44,659 bases of DNA from Alistipes sp. GTDB lineage: Bacteria > Bacteroidota > Bacteroidia > Bacteroidales > Rikenellaceae. Shown piece after piece: positions 22,633-31,773 of this stretch. Numbering within the stretch: the first letter of the stretch is position 1; each line of letters opens with the position of its first letter. A program made the translations under genes and the position numbers. The stretch covers positions 1 through 44,659 of the forward strand of contig JAITWH010000030.1 of NCBI GenBank assembly GCA_031285405.1, read 5' to 3'. The notes under the pieces were generated by a model. It searched no databases, had not been told where the DNA came from, and saw only the letters and a program-made list of their open reading frames with translations.

Positions 22633-25248
22633 CTACCGCGCGGCCAGCCGCTGAGCCGCCACATTCCACCCCTCGATCTCAACCGAAAGAGAGCCCACAT
22701 CGACGGAACCCTCGGCCGAGTCGATAACACACTCAAAAGAGCGAGTCTCCCCGGGAAGAACGCTGACATAGTTGTCGCTCCAAAGAGCCGGAACCACCAT
22801 CTCGCCGCGAGAGTCCTTAAGCTTCATCGAGGTAAAGAATGCGATCACCGACGATGTGTTGCGAAGTTCAACGGTCACCACATCGTTACCCCCCTTCTTG
22901 CCCGCCGAACTGCGCACCTCCAAAGTCGCGGGTGCAATGTTCTCAAGGTCGCGGAAGTCGGCATACTCCTTCACGGGCGTAGTCTCCCAAGCGCGGCTCT
23001 CCCAATCGTGCACATCGTCCGTAGCCGACAGCGCGTAGAAGTTTTCCGCAATCCGTCGACCGCTCCCGTCATACAGCGCCAGCGCGACAAATGTGTTCTT
23101 CGCACTCTTGTCCACCTCGGCGATCCGTGCCGACGAGTTAGCCTCAGCGCTCAACCCCGTGATCTCCTGCTCGCTCAACAGTTGCGAGTCGATGCCGTAG
23201 GTCTTCACGATCGCCTTCAGCTGCGTTGTGTTCGACGGCTTCTCGTTCACGATATAGATCCCGCTATCCTTGTAGTTGTACACCAACTGATAGGGCGAGT
23301 TTGCCTTCTTCACCGCGTAGTACGAAGCGTTGGGCACCCCGTAGTAGTCATACAGCTGCCAGTACATGCCAGGCCAAGCCGAGTTCAACATCCACTGGAT
23401 CAACCCCGTGGTGGCAGGCTTGTTGGCGCGGAACGCCTCGAACATACTCTTCGTCGACTCCCAGCTCACCAGATCGGCCTTACGCAGATAGTCCTTCAGG
23501 TCGCGAGCCGCACCATACTTCTCGGTCACCACTTCGGTCATCATCGTCATGCTGTTCATCATGGTACCGGCCGACGTTGTGCAGTGGTAGTCCCACGACG
23601 GGCCCATCGGCCACAACTCGTTCTCGGGAATAAACTTCACGATCGACTCCAGCACGGGCAGTTGAGCCCCGGGCCCCGTCTCGGTGTTGAACCCGTAGGC
23701 GCCGCCCAACCTGTTGTCCACAAACCAGTAGTTGGGCCCCACATAGTCATACGGCCCATACATCTTCATCCCGCTGGGCCCCGTCACCTCGCTGGTGAGC
23801 TTCTTGGCCGAGGGCACGAAGGGCCGGTTGTCGATCGTGGGCAGCAGCGCCATGTATCGACGCTCGATCTCGGGGTGCATCAACTTGTCGCTCCCGCCAT
23901 ACCACGCAATGATGCTCGGGTGGTTCCTCAGCCACAACACCTGATCGTGCAGAAACCTCGTCATCAAGTCGATATCGGCGGCGGTACGCATAGTGCCGAA
24001 CTCGTCGTCGGGAATACCGATGTAACCCTCCCACTCCCACTGGCAGCTCCAACCGACCAGGGCCAGAATGCCATACTTGTCGCACATCTCATAGATGTTC
24101 CGGCTGGTGCCCCAAATGTTCTCAAAGCGAATGGTGTTCAATCCCATGTCTTTGACATACTTCACCTGCCGTTCGTTGCTCTCGGGGGTGTCGCGCAGAA
24201 AGATGTCGTCGGTCCATCCGGCACCCTTCACCAACACCTTCTTGCCATTCACCATGTAGCCCCTGTGCCCCTCGGGCGTGAAGTAGCTCTCGATCTCGCG
24301 AATCCCGAAGGCGACGCACTCGCTGTCCGACACCTCGCGCTTCTTGCCCACGACGAACTTCACCTCCATCTCATACATCTCGGGCTCACCCATGCCGGCG
24401 CTCCACCACAACCGCGGATTCTGCACCCGCAGCGCCGCCACATCCTCGGGCGTAAATACCACATGCTGCTTCTCTCCGGCGGCCACTGTCAACTCGCGCG
24501 AGAAGGCGATATCACCGATCGTCCCCTCCAGCACACCCTTCACACTCTTGGCCGAGTTGTTCGTAACGTCCGTCTCGACGGTCAGCTTCGCCTCGCGCAG
24601 AGTCTCCGTGTCGACATCCGTGCGCACCCAACTGTTAGCCACATCCACCGCACCGGTCACCTCGACCGTCACATCGCGAAAGATACCCATGCTCTCGTCG
24701 AGAGGGCGCGGATTCCAATCCACAAACCCGATGTTGGGCTCACCGATCTGCGCGCGGAACACCTCCACCGCCAACACATTCTCGCCACCCACCATCTCTG
24801 TAACGTCAAACGAGTAGCGGCTAAAGGGCCCGAACACCTCCTCTTTCGGAGCGACCAGCTCACCGTTCAACCAGATGTTGGCCCGATAGCTCAACCCGTC
24901 GAACTGCAGCAACACCCGCTTGCCCTTCAGGTCGCTCAACCCGAACGTCGTGCGATACCACCACGAGGCGTCGAACGGCGTGCGGTCTGCCTCCTTGTAG
25001 TTGCTCGCGTCGAGCAGCTCTTTGTACATTCCGTTGTCGCGCGTCAGCGCCCCCATTACGGTTGCGGGCACGGTGGCGTTGTACCACCCCTCGACACTCG
25101 CCCCGTCGGTCGAAAGTGCCGCACCGTCTGCCGCCACCTTCTCGCTCGACTGAATTTTCCATCCCTCTCTCAGCGCCCTCCGCTGTTGCGCGCCGGCCGA
25201 CAGGCAGGTCGCCGCCGCCAGCGCCAGACACATTAATCTCATTTTCAT
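22633..25248 (-). CDS. Glycoside hydrolase family 2, exo-beta-D-glucosaminidase-like
   Basis: 871 aa with a Sec signal (LSAGA-QQ, about residue 20). GH2 architecture: jelly-roll sugar-binding domain (about 25-200, with WWYRTTFGL, FDGLSYRANIWLNGE, GIFRDVTVEV), Ig-like domains, and a TIM barrel from about 320 (KVLVKGAGWTDDIF, YVKDMGLNTIRFENIW). Instead of the usual Asn-Glu acid/base pair it has IIAWYGGSD with Asp454, and GFNTETGPG with Glu523 as nucleophile. This matches the CsxA-type exo-glucosaminidases, along with EVTGPSGMKMYGPYDYV and GLIQWMLNSAWPGMYWQLYD. The expected reaction is removal of GlcN from non-reducing ends. It has its own promoter within the SusC/D locus, and its substrate may be a glucosamine-containing glycan. 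Confidence 0.85.
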   Translation of the reverse strand: MKMRLMCLALAAATCLSAGAQQRRALREGWKIQSSEKVAADGAALSTDGASVEGWYNATVPATVMGALTRDNGMYKELLDASNYKEADRTPFDASWWYRTTFGLSDLKGKRVLLQFDGLSYRANIWLNGELVAPKEEVFGPFSRYSFDVTEMVGGENVLAVEVFRAQIGEPNIGFVDWNPRPLDESMGIFRDVTVEVTGAVDVANSWVRTDVDTETLREAKLTVETDVTNNSAKSVKGVLEGTIGDIAFSRELTVAAGEKQHVVFTPEDVAALRVQNPRLWWSAGMGEPEMYEMEVKFVVGKKREVSDSECVAFGIREIESYFTPEGHRGYMVNGKKVLVKGAGWTDDIFLRDTPESNERQVKYVKDMGLNTIRFENIWGTSRNIYEMCDKYGILALVGWSCQWEWEGYIGIPDDEFGTMRTAADIDLMTRFLHDQVLWLRNHPSIIAWYGGSDKLMHPEIERRYMALLPTIDNRPFVPSAKKLTSEVTGPSGMKMYGPYDYVGPNYWFVDNRLGGAYGFNTETGPGAQLPVLESIVKFIPENELWPMGPSWDYHCTTSAGTMMNSMTMMTEVVTEKYGAARDLKDYLRKADLVSWESTKSMFEAFRANKPATTGLIQWMLNSAWPGMYWQLYDYYGVPNASYYAVKKANSPYQLVYNYKDSGIYIVNEKPSNTTQLKAIVKTYGIDSQLLSEQEITGLSAEANSSARIAEVDKSAKNTFVALALYDGSGRRIAENFYALSATDDVHDWESRAWETTPVKEYADFRDLENIAPATLEVRSSAGKKGGNDVVTVELRNTSSVIAFFTSMKLKDSRGEMVVPALWSDNYVSVLPGETRSFECVIDSAEGSVDVGSLSVEIEGWNVAAQRLAAR

Positions 25249-25285
25249 CTTCTTTTCGTTTTTTGTGTTGTTGTTAATGTTGCAG

Positions 25286-25317
25286 CAAATATAGAAAAAA
25301 AGGAGCCGACCTTCAAA
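25286..25317 (-). promoter_or_regulatory. Promoter of the GH2 gene
   Basis: Minus strand: -33 TTTG (25314-25317), 20-bp spacer, -7 TATATTTG (25286-25293). The -33 element falls in the loop of the terminator hairpin of the upstream lipoprotein gene. Confidence 0.7.
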
Positions 25318-25327
25318 GATCGGCCCC
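25295..25327 (-). terminator. Terminator of the SusC/D operon
   Basis: On the minus strand a 10-bp stem with two mismatches (25318-25327 with 25302-25311, loop TTTGAA) is followed by T7 at 25301-25295. It lies 22 bp beyond the stop of the surface lipoprotein gene. Confidence 0.7.
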
Positions 25328-25349
25328 TTTTCAGTTAGGTCAGCAAAAA

Positions 25350-26192
25350 CTACTTCGCCTTAAGCATCCAGAACGAACATGTCTCCCAAGCCATCCACGG
25401 AGTCCCGGGCGCGGCATAGGCCAAAATCATGGTGTCCTCGTCCAGAGCCAGAATGTCGAAAGTGCTCACCACGGTCGATCCGCCGTAGTAGTCCACCCCG
25501 GCGAGCATCTGAGTTCCGGTGATGGTCAACTCGCCGATGCTCCAGTAGGGATCTTTGGCGTCGCCGGTCTCCCGCTTCTTCGACATGTCGAACTTGAAAG
25601 AGCCCGCGGTCTCGGTAGCCCCCGCCGTGCGGTTGATAACGTTGGCGCCTCCGTCCAGGTTAAACACGATCTCATCATCCGGACTCAGCAAAATTCCGTT
25701 CTGTTCGGTTCCCAGAGCGCTGCCGCCCCAAGCCGGAGCCTTGTCGTTCCCGAATCCGCCCGGACCGTACACCTCGGCAACCTCCGTGTCCCAAGTCCAA
25801 ACCTTACCGGCAGGATCATCCCCCGCAATCAAGGCCCAGGTAGGATCGACCGGATGGTCGATAGTAGTGATGCTCACGGTGCGAGTCACGGGCTGCATGA
25901 TACCGCCGGCGCTGATGCCGGTAAAGGTAACCTCGATATCGCCCAGGAAGGGCAGCACCGTCTTCACATTCTGCCTCGGCGACGAGTCCACGCCCCAGTT
26001 CCAGAACGACGCGATGCCGCGCGAGTTATTGATCATTTCGATCTCGTTGCCCCCGGGGGTGGTGCTCTGCACGGTGATGTCCAGATCGGCCTCGGTGGCA
26101 ATGTTCCCCATCTCCTTGTCGTCGGTCACGGGCTCACACGCAAACATGAACGCGGCAAGGGCGGGAAGTATCAACCATATTGACTTTTTCAT
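25350..26192 (-). CDS. Surface glycan-binding-type lipoprotein of the Sus locus
   Basis: 280 aa. Signal with lipobox MFAC (Cys19) followed by acidic residues (EPVTDDKE), a typical surface-export signal. Residues about 35-110 look like a PKD/Ig-like sandwich (FWNWGVDSSPRQN, DIEVTFTGISAGGIMQPVTRTVSI). The C-terminal part (about 115-280) has WALIAGDDPAGKVWTWD, VFNLDGG and SFWMLKAK, resembling the lipocalin-like or SusE/F-position domains encoded after SusD genes. It is 39 bp downstream of susD and is probably the third cell-surface component, binding the glycan. Its sequence-specific family name is uncertain. Confidence 0.72.
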   Translation of the reverse strand: MKKSIWLILPALAAFMFACEPVTDDKEMGNIATEADLDITVQSTTPGGNEIEMINNSRGIASFWNWGVDSSPRQNVKTVLPFLGDIEVTFTGISAGGIMQPVTRTVSITTIDHPVDPTWALIAGDDPAGKVWTWDTEVAEVYGPGGFGNDKAPAWGGSALGTEQNGILLSPDDEIVFNLDGGANVINRTAGATETAGSFKFDMSKKRETGDAKDPYWSIGELTITGTQMLAGVDYYGGSTVVSTFDILALDEDTMILAYAAPGTPWMAWETCSFWMLKAK

Positions 26193-26231
26193 ACTTATTT
26201 ATCCTTTTTTTCTTGTTAAACCATTTGACGA

Positions 26232-27941
26232 CTACCATCCCGGAGTTTGAGTCAACACCCCTGCCGACAGTTCGACCTCCGAGTTGGGAACGGGCATAAA
26301 CCCTCCGGTCTCGGCCAGACGACCCGTCTGATCACCCACGTTCATAGTCGTGGGCACCGTCGCGTTCTGTATCGCCACACCGTTCTGACGCTCCAGAGCG
26401 GGAGCCGCGATGCCCCAGCGGAGCAGGTCGTAGTACCTCTGACCTTCGAAGGCCAACTCCCAACGACGCTCGTCCTGAAGAGCCTTCTCCGAGTATGCCA
26501 CCTCGGGCAGACCCACGCGAGCCCTCACCCTGTTCAGCGGAGCTGCGTCGCCCTTGAGTTCGGCCGCCATCAGCAGCACGTCGGCAAATCGCATCGTCAC
26601 CAAGTCCTGAGTGTTACCAAGCTCGAATTCGGGCGGCACCGTGGGGCCGTAGAAAGGCCTTGAGTAGCTGATGTAACCCTCTCTCGAACCGAGCGATCCG
26701 TCTTCGTCCTTCACGTTCACGGCAAGGTACTTCTTCTGATAGAATCCCGTCTCGTGCTGCTGATTGTCAGCGCCCCACTTGAAATCGCTCATCTCATCCT
26801 TGTTGTTCACGTCGATGATCGAACCCTCTCTGCGCGGGTCGGTGTTGGGCCACGAGTTCCACAGCTCCGAGCTCACCGGCCCGAATCCCCAACCCTTACC
26901 GTAGGGGAAGATGCCAGCCTCGCCCTGCTCACGCAGCGAGAAGTAGAGAGGAATCATGTTACCACCCTCGTAGTCCCAACCGATGTTGGCCAGCGGCTGA
27001 AAAGCGAACACGGTCTCGATGTTGCCACCCGTCTCGCCTGCCCACACAGCCTCGCCGTCGGGATCCACGCTATCCAACCAAGCGTAACCATCCTCGCGTG
27101 TGTACTGGTTGCTGTAAGGCCACAGACTCTCGAATCGCGGCAACAAGTCGTGACCGCTGTTGTTGATACAGTCCTCCAGATGTCCGATCACTTCTGCCTT
27201 GGTAAGGGTACCCGCTTCGGCACCCTCTTCGGCCGCCGCAAGGGGCATGCTCTCCTTCTTGTAGTAACCGGTGTAGAAGAGGAACGCGCGTCCGAGGAAC
27301 GCCTCTGCCGCCCACTTCGTAGCACGACCTCTGTCGGCCGCCGCCACTCTCGGAGTTTCGGGCATCAGGTCGATCGCGGCAAGGAAGTCGCTACCGATCT
27401 GACCGAACAGTTCGTCCGCCGAAGCTCTGGGCAGGTTCACCGGATCGGGGGTCAGCGGCATGGGAGCCGTTCCGAACATGCGCGCCAGATACAAGAACGC
27501 GTAACCCCTCATGAAGTGCGCCTGACCGGCGATGTAGTCCCTCGTGCCCTGCTCCTCCCACTCGATGGTGTCGATGGCGCGCAGCAACATGTTGGCCCTG
27601 AAGATCGTACTGTAAGCGTTCGACCACGTGTTGGCAAAGAAGTTGGGATTAGTCGTGTTGTCAAACCTCTCCAGATCGGCCCACACCGCGTCATCGGGGC
27701 CACCGCCGCCGAAACGCTCATCCGACATGATCTCCGCCACCACAAACTGGCAGATCGAGGTCGGGTCGAGCTCCATGGCCTGCGCCGCGGAGTAGACACC
27801 CGTCAGCAGTGCCGACATCTCCTCCGCGTCGACGGGGTAGTTCGAGGTATCTTTTTGCGTCAGGTTGTCTGTGTCGAGGAAGTTTTCACACCCCGTCAAC
27901 AGCAAGCCCGCAAGCGAAAAAACCAAAAATATCTTTTTCAT
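26232..27941 (-). CDS. SusD/RagB family nutrient-binding lipoprotein
   Basis: 569 aa. Lipoprotein signal LLTGC (Cys18). The SusD fold is shown by the N-terminal TPR-like helices (ALLTGVYSAAQAMEL, WSNAYSTIFRANMLLRAID, GQAHFMRGYAFLYLARMFG, with the AxxxLARxFG-type motif) and the C-terminal SusD block VTMRFADVLLMAAELKGDAA-PLNRVRARVGLP and DERRWELAFEGQRYYDLLRWG. It forms the lid over the SusC barrel and captures oligosaccharides. It is 20 bp downstream of the susC homologue and 39 bp upstream of a surface lipoprotein gene, all on one transcript. Confidence 0.93.
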   Translation of the reverse strand: MKKIFLVFSLAGLLLTGCENFLDTDNLTQKDTSNYPVDAEEMSALLTGVYSAAQAMELDPTSICQFVVAEIMSDERFGGGGPDDAVWADLERFDNTTNPNFFANTWSNAYSTIFRANMLLRAIDTIEWEEQGTRDYIAGQAHFMRGYAFLYLARMFGTAPMPLTPDPVNLPRASADELFGQIGSDFLAAIDLMPETPRVAAADRGRATKWAAEAFLGRAFLFYTGYYKKESMPLAAAEEGAEAGTLTKAEVIGHLEDCINNSGHDLLPRFESLWPYSNQYTREDGYAWLDSVDPDGEAVWAGETGGNIETVFAFQPLANIGWDYEGGNMIPLYFSLREQGEAGIFPYGKGWGFGPVSSELWNSWPNTDPRREGSIIDVNNKDEMSDFKWGADNQQHETGFYQKKYLAVNVKDEDGSLGSREGYISYSRPFYGPTVPPEFELGNTQDLVTMRFADVLLMAAELKGDAAPLNRVRARVGLPEVAYSEKALQDERRWELAFEGQRYYDLLRWGIAAPALERQNGVAIQNATVPTTMNVGDQTGRLAETGGFMPVPNSEVELSAGVLTQTPGW

Positions 27942-27961
27942 ATGCTTAAAAGTCTGTTGTT

Positions 27962-30900
27962 TTAGAATTTCAAATTAACACCGAAGATCCAGGTACGGGG
28001 CTGAGGATAGAACCCCAGGTCGATGCCCGACGCCCAGCCGTAGTCGTCGCCGAAACCGTAACCCACTTCGGGGTCCATGCCCGAGTAACCGGTGATGGTA
28101 AAGAGGTTCTGCGCCGTCACATAGATGCGCGCCTGGCTCAGGAATCCCGTATTCAAAATCTCGCCGAAGTCATACCCGAGTGTGATGTTCTGCATCCGCA
28201 GGTAGTCTCCGTTCTCGATGTAGAGGTCCGACACCCACTGACGATTTGTGTGCGCCTGCGAGCTCAGCCTCGGGAACCTGTTCGACGTACCCTCGCCGTG
28301 CCATCTGTCGAAGATGTCTGTCGTGAAGTTATCCTTGGGATTGTCGGGCCACGAGCGGTACGACTTCATGATCTGGTTGCCGAACACGCCGGTCATCGTC
28401 ACATTCAGGTCGAATCCCTTGTACTCCGCGTTCAGGTTGATCCCCAGGTTGAAGTCGGGCCTCGGGTCGCCGATCATGTGTTTGTCGGCGCTGTCGATCT
28501 TGCCGTCGCCGTTGTGGTCTACCCATATCACGTCGCCTTCGCGCGCGTCGGGCAGCTTGGCTCCGGTGTAGTTGGCCACCGCGTCGGCGCTCTGGAAAAT
28601 ACCGGCGGTGCTGAATCCGTAGAAGAACCCGATGGGGAATCCCACCTGCGCGCGGAAGCTCTCCTCCGAGCGGTTCATCAACACGTCGTTCGGGCCGTGG
28701 ATAATCCCTTCGGCGTTGGCCAGTCGCGTAACTTCGTTCTTGTTGAATGTAAAGTTGACGTTCGCCCCGTAGGTAAACTCACCCACGTTGTCGTTCCAGT
28801 TGAAGGCCACCTCGACCCCGCTGTTACGAATGTCGCCGCCGTTGATCGAGGGTGCGCCCGTGCCATACGACGCCAGCTGCGGAGCGGTCACCAACCAGTC
28901 CTTAGTGTTCTTAACATAGTAGTCGAAAGTGAATCCCAAACGGCTGCGCAGGAACCGCGCGTCGATCCCGAAGTCGATCTGCTCCGATGTCTCCCAGCTA
29001 ACGTCTTCGTTGGGCAGGATTTCGGGATAGGCGCCGATCGCGGGGTCGGTCTTGTCCGTTCCGAACGGATAGCGCGGCCCGGTCGAGATGGGCGACAGAT
29101 ACTGGAATGCGCGAATGTTCTGGTTACCGTTCTGGCCCCAGCTCGCACGAACCTTCAGGAAGTCCATCGCGTTTCTCAGAGGCTCCATGAAATCCTCCTC
29201 CGTGATAACCCAACCGGCCGACACCGAGGGGAAGTAGCCCCAACGGTTGCCCCGCTTGAAGTTCGACGAACCGTCCGCGCGCAGCACCACGGTCGCCATA
29301 TACCTGTCCTTGTAGTCCCAGCTAACACGACCGAAGAACGAGGCCAACCGACCCATGCCCCAGGGCGAACCACCCATGCTGGTGGCGGTGTTCATCGAGG
29401 TGAGGGGAGCGTTGGCGATGTAAGCGTGCTCCAGATCGTGGAACATCGGGTTGCCGTTCGCCGCGTTGAGGCTCTCACCCATCCCGCTCTTCTCGATCGA
29501 CTGACCCAACAGCGCCGTGAAGTGGTGGTCGTTCACGTCGAAGTCATAGGTAAGAGTATTCTCCCACGACAGCGACGCCCCCATACCCATGCTCTGCGAC
29601 ACCGACTCCAAAGTGTTGCTCGTGGTCGAGGCCAACGAGAACAGAGGCGAGAAGCTCCTGTAAGAGTTCGAGCTGTAATTGTACCCAAAGTTGCTACGGA
29701 AGATCAACCCCTTGATAGGCTGAATCGTAAGATAGGCGTTAGTCCTCAACCTGTGGTTCTTGCTCAGGTTCTGCGCACGGTAGTATGTCTGCGCAATGGG
29801 GTTGGCCTGACGCACCTCCCACGGAATAGCGTAGTGGTAGTCGTCGCCATCGTCGTTGAGCATCGGCAGGAAAGGAGCCATCGTCATCATCTGACGAATG
29901 TCGTTCCAATACTGGTCGCCGATACGAATAGCCCCGGGCCGCTCGGTGTAGGCGTACACAAGGTTCTCGCCAAACTTCACGATGTCAAAAGATTTCCCCT
30001 TGACCAGCGTGTGCTCCGAGTTGATACGAGCCGAGTAGCGCGACCACTTGGGCTGCACCGGCTTACCGAGGATACCCTCCTGGTTGGTGTAGCCGAACCC
30101 GATCGAGAACACGCTCTGCTCCGTTCCGCCGGCCATGTTGAGTGTGTAGTTCTGCACGGGCGCGTTCACGTTGCGCGACTCGTCGAGCCAGTTGGTACCC
30201 TTCCAGCTTCCGTTCTCGATGCTCTGCCAGTGGTTCGCGGGATCGTCGCCATACACCTCTTTCGAGAAGTCGTAGGGTGCCAACCCGTCCATCATGCGCG
30301 CCTCGTTCATGATCGTCGCGTACTGCTGCGCGTCGAGCATCTGCGGCATACGGTACACATTCTGAATCCCGTAGTAGGCATCCAGCGACACCTGCATCTT
30401 ACCCGCGCGACCCTGCTTCGTGGTCACAAGGATAACGCCGTTCGCCGCCCTCGAACCGTAGATGGCCGCCGAAGCCGCATCCTTCAACACGTCGATCGAC
30501 TCGATGTCCGCGGGGTTCAACAGGTTGATGTCGCCACCCGGCACGCCGTCCACGACGTAGAGCGGAGCCGCGTCACCCATGGTACCCATCCCGCGCACCA
30601 TCACCTTGAAACCTTCGCCCGGCATCCCCGAGTTCTGCACGATGTTCACCCCGGGAGTCTGACTCTGGAGCGCACCGAGTACGTTCACCGTGTTGAGTTT
30701 CGCCACATCGTCGCCGCTCACCTGAATGGTCGCGCCGGTGACCAACTTCTTACGCTGCACCCCGTAGCCGATCACCACCAACTCTTCGATCATGGTGGCG
30801 TCGGTCTGCAGGATCACGTCGAGGGTCGAGCTCGTGCCGACCGTCACGTTCTGCGCGACGTAGCCCAACAGATTGAAGCTCAGCGAGCTCCCCTGTTCGG

Positions 30901-31084
30901 CCGAGATTGTGTACCGGCCATCCATGCCGGTATTGGCGTAGGTGTTGGTGCCGTTGACGAGTACCATGACTCCGGCAACGGGATTTCCATCCTCGCCGGA
31001 CACCACTGTCCCGCTGATGGATCGCACCTGCGCGTTCGCTGCAAATGCCACGCAGCAAAGCAATAAAGTAAAAATTTTCTTCAT
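27962..31084 (-). CDS. SusC/RagA family TonB-linked outer-membrane protein
   Basis: 1040 aa from the Met at 31084 (MKKIFTLLLCCVAFAANAQ); the frame extends 29 codons further upstream without signal character and across the promoter, so that start is rejected. Domains: CarboxypepD_reg-like (VRSISGTVVSGEDGNPVAGV to about residue 90); plug domain with the SusC hallmark VVIGYGVQRKKLVTGA, GVNIVQNSGMPGEG, LYVVDGVPGGDINLLNPADI and SIDVLKDAASAAIYGSRAANG; then a large barrel ending TWIFGVNLKF. It imports SusD-bound glycan fragments using TonB. It heads the operon susC-susD-lipoprotein. Confidence 0.94.
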   Translation of the reverse strand: MKKIFTLLLCCVAFAANAQVRSISGTVVSGEDGNPVAGVMVLVNGTNTYANTGMDGRYTISAEQGSSLSFNLLGYVAQNVTVGTSSTLDVILQTDATMIEELVVIGYGVQRKKLVTGATIQVSGDDVAKLNTVNVLGALQSQTPGVNIVQNSGMPGEGFKVMVRGMGTMGDAAPLYVVDGVPGGDINLLNPADIESIDVLKDAASAAIYGSRAANGVILVTTKQGRAGKMQVSLDAYYGIQNVYRMPQMLDAQQYATIMNEARMMDGLAPYDFSKEVYGDDPANHWQSIENGSWKGTNWLDESRNVNAPVQNYTLNMAGGTEQSVFSIGFGYTNQEGILGKPVQPKWSRYSARINSEHTLVKGKSFDIVKFGENLVYAYTERPGAIRIGDQYWNDIRQMMTMAPFLPMLNDDGDDYHYAIPWEVRQANPIAQTYYRAQNLSKNHRLRTNAYLTIQPIKGLIFRSNFGYNYSSNSYRSFSPLFSLASTTSNTLESVSQSMGMGASLSWENTLTYDFDVNDHHFTALLGQSIEKSGMGESLNAANGNPMFHDLEHAYIANAPLTSMNTATSMGGSPWGMGRLASFFGRVSWDYKDRYMATVVLRADGSSNFKRGNRWGYFPSVSAGWVITEEDFMEPLRNAMDFLKVRASWGQNGNQNIRAFQYLSPISTGPRYPFGTDKTDPAIGAYPEILPNEDVSWETSEQIDFGIDARFLRSRLGFTFDYYVKNTKDWLVTAPQLASYGTGAPSINGGDIRNSGVEVAFNWNDNVGEFTYGANVNFTFNKNEVTRLANAEGIIHGPNDVLMNRSEESFRAQVGFPIGFFYGFSTAGIFQSADAVANYTGAKLPDAREGDVIWVDHNGDGKIDSADKHMIGDPRPDFNLGINLNAEYKGFDLNVTMTGVFGNQIMKSYRSWPDNPKDNFTTDIFDRWHGEGTSNRFPRLSSQAHTNRQWVSDLYIENGDYLRMQNITLGYDFGEILNTGFLSQARIYVTAQNLFTITGYSGMDPEVGYGFGDDYGWASGIDLGFYPQPRTWIFGVNLKF

Positions 31085-31139
31085 AGAAACACTTGTTTTA
31101 GGTGTGTTTTTTTTGTGAATTTTAGGTTTAAAACCGCTA

Positions 31140-31172
31140 CAAATATAACAACTTTTCGAAAACTGCAACAAA
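31140..31172 (-). promoter_or_regulatory. Promoter of the SusC/D operon
   Basis: Minus strand: TTTG (31169-31172), 21-bp spacer, TATATTTG (31140-31147), giving a leader of roughly 50 nt before the SusC start. A TTG at 31166-31168 is an alternative -33. Confidence 0.68.
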
Positions 31173-31297
31173 AAGTGACAATTCTTTCGCCATTTGTTAC
31201 ATTTTCTGTCAATCAGTCTCCCCGCCCACTCAGCTGAAACTTTTCTGTAAAAACCCCGTTTCTGACCAAATGAGCCACCCTTCAGACAAATAAAGAA

Positions 31298-31716
31298 ATT
31301 GAAAATTGAAAGTGGAAAATTGAAAATGGCCGGAACGCCGGCAGCGATTTAAGCTAACACGCCCCCGTCATTGCGAGGAGTTGAAAACTCCGAAGCAATC
31401 CAGGCGGCAATGGCCGCAGCGATTTAAGCTATGCAAAATTTCCGCGTTAGCTATTCCCCTCCAATGGAGGGGTGCCCGAAGGGCGGGGTGGTCCATCGTG
31501 AAAGAGAAAGCCCCCGTCATTGCGAGCAAAGCGAAGCAATCCAGAAGTTCCGCGTAGCAAAAAATCCGCCGCCGGCGTTCCGGCGTCATCCCGACAGAGC
31601 GAAGCGACGAGGGATCTACCTTACAGCATCTCCGTGTCGCGTAGCTCCCCCGATGCGAAAACGGCGTAAAAAAATTTTACCGCGTTAGCCAAAATCCGCC
31701 GCCGGCGTTCCGGCCA
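31298..31716. repeat. Mosaic intergenic repeat region III
   Basis: The 689-bp gap between the SusC and the next TonB receptor gene has no gene. It holds: the AT module (31298-31326); GGCCGGAACGCCGGCAGCGA to 31355; a CGTCATTGCGAG...GCAATCCAG module at 31366-31403 with internal GAGTTGAAAACTC; GGCCGCAGCGATTTAAGCTA to 31431; CCCCTCCAATGGAGGGGTGC (about 31456-31490, with a GGGCGGGGTGG tail); a second GTCATTGCGAG module at 31515-31544; GCCGCCGGCGTTCCGG (about 31568-31584); a short GTCATCCCGACAGAGCGAAG form at 31584-31620; CCCCGATGCGAAAACGGCG; and another GCCGCCGGCGTTCCGGCC before 31716. Confidence 0.75.
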
Positions 31717-31733
31717 ATTTTCAATTATTTAAA

Positions 31734-31741
31734 TATCTTTG
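31734..31741 (+). promoter_or_regulatory. -7 box of the 815-aa TonB-dependent receptor gene
   Basis: TATCTTTG, 32 nt before the ATG at 31774, directly after the last repeat module. No good -33 TTTG seen. Confidence 0.55.
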
Positions 31742-31773
31742 TACCCACAAAAACTAACTCCCCCAATAAAACC

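Noticed and set aside
23008-25236. 742-aa open frame antisense to the GH2 gene
   Set aside because: Same reason: complementary-frame shadow of a well-conserved enzyme with intact catalytic motifs.
28250-31066. 938-aa open frame antisense to the SusC gene
   Set aside because: Composition is His/Arg/Val-rich shadow of the GC-biased SusC codons; no signal, domain or promoter, and the SusC frame is unambiguous.
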